Assembly: GCF_000002235.5 (NCBI RefSeq)
Contig: NW_022145613.1
Location: 11,866,429 to 11,930,428 of the forward strand
Direction: 5' to 3'
DNA length: 64,000 nucleotides
Source of the DNA: Strongylocentrotus purpuratus
Taxonomy: Eukaryota; Echinodermata; Echinoidea; Camarodonta; Strongylocentrotidae
Part shown: in pieces, positions 1 through 10,800 of the stretch
Layout: the number at the start of each line of letters is the position of its first letter
Position numbering within the stretch: the stretch's first letter is position 1
Position numbers and translations under genes: made by a program
Notes under the pieces: model-generated
What the model was told of the DNA's origin: nothing
Seen by the model: the letters and a program-made list of their open reading frames with translations, nothing else
Database searches by the model: none

Positions 1-1190
1 TGTGCATACATGATAGTAAATGTCGCAAATATAATATCAGTATGGAATTCATCCAAAACATGCACAACAAAAGAGCAAATATTTTCATGTAATTGGTTCC
101 TCTGGATAAATTCGTAATGAATTGGGTAAAAGCCATCTTCGCTTAAATACTACCACAAGATTTGAGCCGTGATATACATTCTTCAAAAAGAATTACGGCT
201 TAGAGAGCTACATCAAAATGAAGCTAGTATTTTTTTTTAAAGTATCTTTATCATTATTCCCTACACTAAATCAATTTTACCCGATTTGTTTAAAATGTCA
301 AAATTTCCAAATTTTATGCAAAAACATAATACAATGAATAAGTATATGAAATTTAAAAAAATATATACATTGAAAAAAGACAAATATAAAAGTAATGGTA
401 CGATAAAGAACGTCTTGAAAACAAAGCATACACATCCAGTAAAAAATATGTAACAATAGAGAAATTATGAATTTGAAGGGAAAATTGGGGGAAATAGTAA
501 AAGGCAAAAAAGAAAAAAGAAATCGAAAAGGAAACTGAATGATTGCGTAAGCTCTAGAACAATCTGGTAGTTCAGTAAAATGAGGATGAGTCAAACAAAC
601 CGAGATTCATGCATAAACCGAATGAATTCTTTGTTAAAGACATATTTGAATCTAATGGTTTGACAACAGTATAGCAACATGGAGCCCCTTAAATCAAGAG
701 GAACACATGTATTGGTGAATGGTACACTTTAAAAGTGTGAAATTTCCGATCATCAAATGCAGAACATAAAAAGGCATCCAAAATACATCAAGTGAACAGA
801 CTTTCATCAATTAGACTTACCTAAAGTTGGAGTACTCTGCACAACTTGGTCACTCTTGTTATTCTTCGTACATATCACAGCTGTGATGAGGATTATGATG
901 ATAATAGCTATGGCCGTAACGACTGCAGAAACAAGTCTCTTTGGGGTACAAAATGAGCACAATCCCTGCTTTTTCCACCTTCCTGGACAGTCAACGTAGT
1001 GTTATCTCCAAGTCGTGTGACCTGAACAAATGCCCCTCGATTATTCCCTTTCCCCTCCATTTTGGTGTTGGAAATGCTTTTCCTCGATCCGAGTCTGAGA
1101 TACTTGTTATGCCCTGAAATGAAGAAAAATAAATGAATAAAAGATGATGCCAAAGCTTGTCATTGTTGTTCGTGATTTCCTATATAATTA
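1..1190. repeat. Segmental duplicate of 20.66-21.60 kb
   Basis: Long stretches match 20,660-21,600 in the same orientation, for example the 'aatataatatcag..tggaattcatcc' tract, the 'catcaaatgcaga' tract, the membrane-segment exon and the 'gatgatgccaaagcttgtcattg' intron sequence. The copies differ by scattered substitutions and small indels, so the duplication is old. It contains the exon relic at 821-1113. Confidence 0.85.
821..1113 (-). pseudogene. Frameshifted paralogue of the membrane-segment exon of the SEA-like gene
   Basis: The exon is bounded by a TTTCAG acceptor and a G|GTAAGT donor, at the same places as the intact exon at 21,202-21,522. The N-terminus (MEGKGNNRGAFVQVT) aligns with MDGKGNNRGAYAQVT. 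Within the AAAAGC(A/G)GGG tract this copy is one base shorter, so the frame shifts and stops at a TAG before the membrane segment. In the restored frame a hydrophobic Ile-rich helix followed by CTKNN is still recognisable. Either this is a pseudogene exon or the base is a sequencing/assembly error. Further exons would lie left of the window. Confidence 0.7.
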
Positions 1191-1850
1191 TCATGAGGAT
1201 TTAGAATCGACCGATTTTTGCCACAACTTGTATTACCTCTTTCTTTTAAATACCTTTCTCAATTTTCTACTTCTCCTTGATATCTTTTGAAAAATATAAA
1301 TACAGTTTACACTAAATTATTTATTCGACATATACCCCTTGTAAATTTGATATTTTTTGTGTTTTTCCTAACACGAGAAATAAAGCTGGAATAGTTGAAT
1401 TCGGGCCTTTGTTGAACTAAGGTACTTTTAAAATTAAACTTCAATAAGTCACCTTTAAAAGAACCATAAATCAGGACAAATCAATTTATCACAAACTTTA
1501 AAAATCACAAAACTTGGTAAGAGTATGAATAATTGGACAGAGATAGCCTGTTTTCTATGAAGGAAGTATAAAATAAACCTGAGAGGCCATAGCGTGACAA
1601 TTTTCCCCTCAGTTTGTCTTTATCTAGACTTAAAACAGTTTGATTTTTTTAAAACATAATTAGAAAGAATTTAGATCTAATTTTCATATAATTTCAAAAT
1701 AACATCGAAAATCATTGCGAAACATCAAAATATAGCGACTTACTTTCAGCCAGTCTGCCCGTTTACTTAATAGTTGAAAACACTGCGCGCGCTGAGATCG
1801 GCAATCACACACAAACTGTTTTGCAAAACCCTCCCACACTAAACCGTCCG
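1191..1850. other. AT-rich non-coding stretch
   Basis: AT-rich sequence with no conserved frame, RNA gene or terminal repeat that I can support. It would be upstream or intronic sequence of the paralogue whose exon lies at 821-1113. Confidence 0.5.
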
Positions 1851-1855
1851 ATTTA

Positions 1856-2410
1856 CATCAGTAAGAAGCGGTGCTCCGGGGGGGGGGGGACAGGGGGCAC
1901 AGCCCCCCCCCCAAAAAAAAAAAAAAAAAAAAAAAAAATTCAATTCCCCCAAAAGTGCCCTCTTTACATAGGACAGTGCCCCTATAAATTCGTCAGAAGT
2001 GCCCCTTTTGACATAGGAAAAAGGCCTATTTCACTTTGAAAATCCCTCTATTATTTTTCACCTATGTTAAGTGCCCTTTTATGTTTACATATTTCTCTCT
2101 TTCCTTCGACAATTTCCCATTTTCCTTTGCAATAATTGTCCATTTTTCATTCTCATGAGTGCCCTTCTTAATATCTAGTAAGTGCCCCTTTGTAAGTACG
2201 AGAAGTGCTCCTTAACACTTTTCATAGGTGCCCCCTTCACCTCTGATGATTACCCTATTCAAATTTGAGAAGCGCCCCTTCCCCTTTAAATACACCCTCT
2301 TTTTTACTCCGATAAGCGCACCTTTATTTTCACATGTGCCCCTTTCCTGATGATAAGTGCCCCCCATTAAAAAAGAGCACCTCCCCCTTCTCAAAAATGT
2401 TCACCTATGA
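1856..2410. repeat. Degenerate minisatellite of the AAGTGCCCC type, next to poly-G/poly-C
   Basis: A G-run, a C-run and an A-run (about 1,878-1,938) are followed by irregular repeats of 'aagtgcccctttt' every 20-35 bp. This is the reverse complement of the GGGGCACTT repeats at 25.87-26.64, 36.84-37.70 and 52.25-53.15 kb. Open frames across it are by-products of the low complexity. Confidence 0.75.
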
Positions 2411-2971
2411 AAAGTGTCAGTAGTACTAGTAGTCTGTTTGAGGGGTACGTGTAAAGTCTAGGGGGGTCCTTAAGTATAGGGTCAATGAGATCGGATGTTC
2501 AGAATACAGGATTTTCTTGAATTCTCCGTCGAATTCATACCTCAAAGCTTTCTCCAGCGAATCCGGCCTGGAGATCGATACCCTACTAAAACATGCCCAA
2601 AATGACTAAATCTTCATCAATTGTCCAAATAATGGTCATGATTTAAAATTCGTAATGTATCTTACCCGTTTCGTGTCAATTTAATTTAATCTGTTTTGGA
2701 GTATTTTTCCTAAAAACGAAGGCATTATAATATACACGTACTTTCTCACATGTTTCAAGGAGCATGAGCAGATAAAGGTCATTGCAGACCAAATTGTGAA
2801 ATTGTGACAGAATATATGTATCGAAATATGGTCAGAAATTATAATGACGAGTAGAGTGACTAAAGACAAATCCATTTTAATTTAGCCTTTGGCAAATTCT
2901 GCAGCCAAAAATATTGTCCAGGAAGGTTTGTGTATGTGGTTACAGGAAGTTAAACACTTAAGCTACGTAGT

Positions 2972-3046
2972 ATATAATATAGATATCGACTGCTTTGAGC
3001 AGCCAGACCTCGAATATTAAAGCAGTCGATATATATGTCTATTATA
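2972..3046. repeat. Inverted repeat / hairpin
   Basis: A perfect 14-bp arm pair, atatcgactgcttt (2,983-2,996) and its complement (3,019-3,032), is separated by 22 bp and extended outward by imperfect AT-rich pairing. It may be a MITE remnant. Confidence 0.6.
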
Positions 3047-3049
3047 TGC

Positions 3050-6000
3050 CGAATTGAAACAAAAATCTATCAAGAATTCTTACCTTATCATTTTATTAAG
3101 TAAAGATTGGTTAAAACATCACGGAAAATCTGAGACACTGTCTGTAATCTTTGCTGGAGAAAATGACCAACAATTTCAATCATTTGGGAATCGCAGACAA
3201 AGAGCACTGTATGGTGTCCGCGCTCGCACAAAGAACATTTTAATACGTAAACCAATGGGTATCGCAGCAAAATTTTACTATTTTCATGGTAACCGAAGTT
3301 TTGAGGGATCTCACTCCTGGACTATTAACCGGTATTGGCATTTTTCGTTTCTTTACGGGAACGTCTAAAATCACGACTCCAATTTCGACCAATCAGATGG
3401 CTGGATTTCTTAAGTGAGGTAAATTTGCAATTCTTCACTTGTTTGAAAGCGTGAATTTCCTTAATAATGCCTGTACGGCTAATGACAATAGGAGGATGTA
3501 AAATGAAATACCAGGTTGGAAATGTTTGAAAATTAAATCACTTGCAAGACATTAAACACTAAGATCCAACCTCGGACACAGATCATATTGTTAAACAACC
3601 GTTTATATTTATATGCTCAATCAAATACATATACATTCCAGATAATAAACCACATACAGTAAATTTGAAGCGAGTTTTCAACAAGGCTGACCTAAACTAC
3701 TACAGAATTACACTTTTTTATAATACAGCATGTTCCATGGCGGAAATGAGCTCTTTTCAAACCGTTAAGAAATTGTTTTTTAAGATGGAAAGTAATGTCC
3801 GCATGTTATTTTCTCACAATCACTTTAACCTACAGTCTACAGATGAATATAACACAGTACTACATGCATATAAAAGACCTTAGAATACACACCATAATTA
3901 CCATATATATGTCAATATAGACAATAAAGAGCAAGAGCTTTGGAAGTTTGAACAAAATGGTAACAAAAATTAATCTTTACTTGTTCAATTCCAAATCTCC
4001 AAACAAACATAATGCTCCAAGATCTTTAGCAACATCCAAGGCAATATCGTTTTATATATATATATATATTTGTTTGACACTGCAGAAAAAGTGACCCTCG
4101 TAGCTTTACAATCGACCAGTCCTAGCAAGTAAAAGATGACCGAGTATCTTAGCAATGTTACAGATGAATAAACAAAGAGTACTTCAAAAATCAGCAAAGC
4201 AAACATAGTACAGACATGTATTACCTCGATATGACTAGGTATTAATTTGGGATGTATACATTTTTATTTAAAGGGTTGAATTATGAACTATTTCTTCAGA
4301 AACTATCAAACTTCTGGGTCCTTAAGACAAAGCCAGGCAAGATAAGAACATCATTAATTTGTCCCATTACAGGGATAATGACCGTAAAAATGGACATGGG
4401 ATCCGATGTTGATCTTTATACAAACATTTCATATTGTACTTTCAAGCGCTGTTGCCCAACTCAATTCTAACAATCACACACACATTTTTTTTTCTCAACT
4501 GAAAAATTATTATGTTTATATTTACAATTTTTAAAAATGGGGGGAGGGGGCTTTGTCTGTCAGTTACAAAACAGAGCGGATCGGAATGCATTAGAATATG
4601 CAGATAAAATGAGTGGTTGTGGTGCACCAGTCACTGATGGTGTGGAGGGGGGGGGGGGGGGGGGAGGGGAGTTTCATAGGTGGCAACAAATGGCCCCATT
4701 TCTAATTTTTTGGAAAGGAGGGAGGGAGGAGGGGAGGGGGGAGGGACCTTTTGGCAGTTTCAAAACATACTTACTTTAAGAAATTTGAAATCCTTCCGCA
4801 CTATTAACAAACCCATAAGCCTTTGCTAAATGTGACACTCGTCCTAAGTCTCTTCAGATCATATATTATAACCTTAAACGACCATTTGACATTAATGTCA
4901 TTCAGAAACAGTGTTGAATTCACCACAAAATTAGATGAAAAACGAAAAAACTTATGAAAGTTATTATTTCTAACCACATGTTGTTAATTATGTAGTGATC
5001 AATAACATAAATGGTAATGATTTAGATGGGGGAAAAACAAATATTTCTTAAGATGTACAGATTTAAACCTTTATTTCACCATCATTACATAAGGACACCA
5101 TCCAATGTAAAAGCAACTGTTTGCTATGAATCCTAACAAAGAAATGAAAATAAAAATTGCAGATAGAAAAGAGCATCAAAATCGACAGAAACTTCTTCCT
5201 AATGGCTCTCCACTTATAAACACTTTTTGCTTGGCATACGTGCATCACACATTCTTGCTTTTTTTGTTTAAGTATGTTGGTGATTATATAAGGCCACTAA
5301 ACATAATAAGAGGCAATATGCATGTTAAATATCACATCATGCTTACATCTTTATACTACTAGCAGGGAGATGCAAATTTCTCCCTGATATTACAATGGAA
5401 AGACAGAAAAACACAAGTACAGACACCACCTATTACTAGAATGCTATATATACGAGAGACAAGAAATATTCATCATCACATTATATAGCTAAAAAACTGC
5501 TAAATACACAAAACGTTGTGTATAAACACGTGATCAAAACATTTTGTACATTGCCCAAGAGTAGAGTGCAAAATATCAATGAGTATCAATGAGTATACAA
5601 AAGTAGATACAATTCGCCAAAATAAAAGGTTGTGACACTACGCATGTGCTAAAATGGGCATGAACACATAAGAAATCGCACTCTAGTCTTCAAAAATGTC
5701 TTCAGCTGTCCAGGAATGCTAAAATATGTTGACTTTGTAATTTATATTTCTGATGTCCGACTATTTATCAAATACATGGGTTATTTATAGTGTCATGTCT
5801 GGGAATTGGATTATTTTAGGGAATTATAAACCAAGGAGCAGTTGTCGCAACAGGTCCATGGTCATACGATTGACATGACCCCCCTAATCACCAAGCAATT
5901 CACAATTAGCTTCCATATTAAAAATTGTCAGTTTAGATAACAGATTCTCTTTTCCCCATTTTCTTGATATTGCTCGAGTAATGTATATGTAAGAAATATA

Positions 6001-7650
6001 CATTTACAGTATCAACAAAAAATAACACAGAATGTTGTCATATCTGGACCAAAGAGGGCAGTAAATTCACACATGCACGCACACACGTACACACACCAGC
6101 ACATAATCAAAAGTAAAAGTTACGAATTTATAAAAGAAGGATTACGCAAAAAAATAGAATTGCACTAAACTAATATATAGTAACGATCATACATATTTAC
6201 ATAAATTATAACATTTTGACTAGCTATGAAACTTTCACATATTATACGTATGTTCTATGTGTCACTAAATACATGTAGATTTGTTTTATTGTAAAGCTGA
6301 ACTACACTGCAAATATATCATTTTACATCTTTCAAGAGTAATAGATATCACATGTCAGAAAATGGCTCATTGACAAATAAATTATTAAAAACTATAGCTG
6401 AATAAAACAGTGAAACGTGTCACATTTAACTTCAGAAATCCACAAAAAGACACAGAGCCACAAAAGCTTTTCAGATTTTTCCTAAAACTAATTTTGTAAA
6501 ATAAACTTAGAGTGTACCAGATTAGGATTACGATTTGTGGATAACAATAATTTACAAAATCAACCTCCAAAAGCTTTACCCAGCACTCAATGGACTAACA
6601 CATAAGGAGTATGAAGAAAAAAACGAATAACATAAAACTGCTGTGCACAGAATCAAAGTCAGAACTTCATGTTCCTATAATTATCAAATGAGATTGTAAA
6701 GACAATTGCAAGAAATCAACCCAGGCAATTTCATTGACCTAGTCAGCTGTCCGAACATATTTACAATGATGTATTATGTAATCACGATATGATTTCTATA
6801 GCATACCTATACGTTAGAGATGAAATTGCCCTTGTGTTTATATGTACAACAGTCTATGTGGTAATATTTTTCCCCCTTTTTTTCTGTGTTTCAACCAACA
6901 CGAATATCGTTACACATGTACTGCCAGTTAATCAGTGTGACATGTAAAAGGATCTATCTTTGTCTAAAGAGGGCCACATCAAATACAATGTACGCAATTT
7001 CGACATATCCGCAGCAAAAGCTTGCATCATTTGCCCAATTGGATCGCTCTGATGTTCCGTAAATCAGATTTTTCAAATGCATTATTGAGATTACTAACAT
7101 CTGGCATGAACAGTTGAAATGAAATGCAATTCCATGAATCAAATGCAAGTTGATATTGTCTGTTAGGAGCCATTAGGCACGGCTCCACAGACCACTAATT
7201 TTTTTGGGAAGGGGGGGGGGGGGGGGGTCCAGATTGTTTGTATGCATGAGCCTTATGTAAAATTTCAAATATCAGGGCAGGAGGGGGGGGGGGGGGTGGC
7301 ATAAAACCTAGAAGTTGGGTGCCAATGCGTTCTGGGCTGCGTTTAGTGTTGACATCCTGCAGAAGTGCATTACATCTGTGTCTTCATATTATTTAGCTCA
7401 ATCAGGGTGACCAGAAAAAAAAGAAAAAAAAATTCTGCATATTTCTATTTTGGCATTCAATTTAAGCTTGCGGTAGAGATTGTGAGATTCATCGTGTTAA
7501 GAGAACATAGGAAGGGCAGGACATCTGTGTTAAAGTGTAAGTGTTGACACCTGCAAAAGAACATTACATGTGTATTAAAGTTTAAGAGTTTAAAAATTTA
7601 ACCTAGTCCCATAGCCCGCCCTTGTTTTTGCATTTTATCAGAACTGCTTC
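3050..7650. other. Non-coding 3' flank of the SEA-like gene
   Basis: About 4.6 kb of AT-rich DNA with only short open frames lacking codon structure. Poly-G runs occur at about 4,647-4,668, 7,209-7,227 and 7,283-7,296. It may contain the 3' UTR of the minus-strand gene ending at 7,704; minus-strand AATAAA hexamers exist (for example near 6,284 and 5,072), but the cleavage site cannot be fixed from sequence. Confidence 0.5.
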
Positions 7651-7703
7651 TGCAAGAGATGGCGGAGACCCACCGATGACTAACATGATGATAGGAACTC
7701 CCC

Positions 7704-7878
7704 CTAAGCACCCGTTGAGGGGTCTACCTCAGGTCCGACGTCTGCGTAGAGCACGGGGTACGTATTCAATGCATTTGACGGGAAGGATCCTAGCGTGCTG
7801 ACCAGGTAATCTCTGCCCCCTCGGTTTATGGCGTTTAGCGCCACGGTGAACCTCACCTGCACGTAGGTTCCATTTTGC
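7704..7878 (-). CDS. Last coding exon: C-terminal SEA-like strand and stop
   Basis: Acceptor CTTCATGCAG. The first codon is completed by the phase-2 end of the preceding exon. It encodes QNGTYVQVRFTVALNAINRG and continues to YADVGPEVDPSTGA, ending in TAG at 7,704-7,706. NGT is a possible glycosylation site. The 'VxVRFTVAL' strand is typical of the C-terminal half of SEA domains. I see no G-SVVV autoproteolysis motif. Confidence 0.7.
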
Positions 7879-10800
7879 CTGCATGAAGGATTATTAAAAA
7901 CAATAATAACTACATTTATACTGTGCATATATCCATCTATATCCATCATAGTAGTAGTAGTAGTAGTACAGTCAAACCTGTCCATAGCGACCACCTAAGG
8001 GAAACACAAAAAGTGGCCTTTGTAGACAGGTGGTCTTTGTAGACAGGTTCCTTTAGTACATGATTCAATGAGAAACCATTTTCAAGGGAAGCAACAAATG
8101 TGGCCTTTTAGACAGGTGGTCACTAAAGCACGTTTGACTGTAGTACATGCATTACCCGGCTTTTGCCCAGCTACCCTAAGGTGCTGAAAGCATTCAAGAA
8201 TTAGTAACTATCTACCAGGCACCCGTTTCCATCACCTGGGTGGAGAATGGCAGATGTAAATTAATGTGTTGCAAAAAAAAATTAGGGCGGCAGCGTCACT
8301 AGAACTGCAAAACCTATGATCTGATATCTGGTGACATATCAACTAGATCGCGAAAGAAGAGAACGATAAAAGGCGTCATAGCTGAGCAGTGTAAACACTT
8401 GACTGGAGGTGCACAGGTCAAAGGTTATCTACATTGCTTCTCTTCACCCAGGTGTTACATGCGTACCCGAATGGATGCGAAGGTCAATGTCGTGGGTTAG
8501 AACAGGTGCGCTCCTAAAATGACACCTGTCAGGAGGATTTAATACTCCATAGGGAGTGGAGGTTGTGCATTATCAGTACCGGTAGGTATTTCTTCACCAT
8601 AACTTATAATCCTTATTTGCAGAATATTTCTCAACATACTGGAAATTTTGTAAGGACGTTGGCTTTATTACCAGCTGTTTAGGCGTCGTGGTCTAGTGGA
8701 TGCGTCACCGTACTGTGGATTACATAGTTAGTACTTCGAGTCCAGCCGCAGTACTAATACCCTTTGGCAAGATATTTATATACATTTGCTTCGCTCCACC
8801 CAGGTGAGGAAAATGGGTACCTGGTAAAATGAATTTTTTGAAATGCTAGAGCGCCGTAATGGCAGTCATGCTAAAGCAGGGGTAATAATTGAGGAGCATC
8901 AGAAGCAGGCACATAGCCAGAGATTGATATTTGGGGGGGGGGGCACATAGATGTAATCAATCGAGGTCAAAAAAAGTGGTCTAAAAAAGTTCAACCGATC
9001 TCGGAAATTTTTTGGGGACACATGCCCCCCCCCGTGGCTACGTGCCTGATCAGAAGTGTCAAATTTGACAGACATCAGCGCTATACAAGAACACACTACA
9101 GTCAAACCTGTCTATAGCGACTGCCCAAGGGAAACATAAAAAGTGGTCTTTATAAACAGGTTCCTTTGCATGTTTCAATGAGAAACCATTTTCAAGGGAA
9201 ACAAAATATGCGCTTGTTGTAGACAGGTGGTCTTTGTAGACAGGTGGTCACTAAAGGAGGTTTGACTGTATTATTATTATTATTATTAAATTTTTCAGAA
9301 TTAATCGACAGCCGGCAGTACAACACTTGCTCCTGTGACACTTTCTCCATGTCAATTTCATACACTAACAAAATTCTAAATTTAAAGCCTCTGCACTAGA
9401 CATAGTCCTAACCCTATCCTAACCCTAAGCTACTGTAAATACCTATACCTATCCATAAAAAGCCTGAAGCAATTGTAGCAGGAGAAAATGTTGCATCGGA
9501 ACGTGTCGCATCACAATATAGCAGCGCTGTATCTATACTTACACCAACTGGGTCACAATAGTTTGTTCGTACAGGTACTTTGCCGCACTGGTGACATTAT
9601 ATACCTCATCCATCTACAGGAAAGAAAAATAAAACAAAGAATGTTTGGATTTAAATTTTGATGTAACACAAATAGACCAATTCATAGATAGCACATGCTA
9701 CAAGTAACACTAAATATCTTTTAAACATGGAGTAGATCGACCCACTTTATGCGTTTTGGAATATCCACTGCCAGCTTGATGAATTGCTTCACGAATACCT
9801 TATGTTTGCCCTCTTGAAAAGAATACATGTACTTCCACCTGTGTATCATAGAATGTACTGGCAGTTCATGAATGAATTGGTATTACATAACTTTTATTAA
9901 CATGTATCCAGTCTTTATCTTCATGGATTTTATTATTTTTTAAAAATTACTTTTACCTGCTCATGAGCACATATAATGTAGTATCTACAATACTGGTAAC
10001 AATTTAGATACTCTTGTGAAAATAAAACAGCTCCAAACTAGTTCGCTTTTTTAAAAGAAAAAAATGGGGGGGGGGGGGGAGTGCAAAGGTCAAGATGAGT
10101 TCTGGTCATTAAAAACAAATTTGAAAGCAACTTGATGACTAATTTCTTTATTAGCTTGATATTGATGAACCAGATGGAACTTCGACTGCGCGCAGTCGAA
10201 AATGATGACTCCGTCATAAAGCAATCTTACAAACCAAACAAAACAGAAGAAATTTTCATATTCAAGTTCAATTGTATTCCATTAACAGGTTCTCAGAATA
10301 TCGTGCTTACAAGCAATTTCTCATATAATATATGACCCTTTGATCTTTGACCTCATGACCCTAAAATCTACTCAGTCATTGGCTCTGCAAGATGTCCTGA
10401 GTTAAATAGTAATCCATCTGTCAGTTCTATTGAGAATGCGTTCACAAGCTATTTTTGCATACATGAGCCCATGACCTTTGACCTTTGACCTCATGACCCA
10501 AGAATCTACTAGGTTCATTGGCTCTGCAAGACACATACATGATCTAAGTTTGGCAGGAATCCATCAATCGGTTCTGATGATAATGCGATCACAAACTTTT
10601 TGCAAACATAATGACCCACATGACCTTTGACCTTGACCTCATGACCCCAAAATCTGATCAGTTCAACGGCTCTGCAAGTAACATACATGATCTAAGTTTG
10701 GCAGGAATCCATCAATCGGTCTTCAGATAATGCGATCACAAGCTGTTTTTGCATACATAATGAGCCCTGTGACCTTTGACTTTTGACCTCATGGCCCCAA

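Noticed and set aside
9400..9430. Telomere-like 'cctaaccctatcctaaccctaa'
   Set aside because: Only two or three imperfect units; no extended array and internal to a gene's intron.
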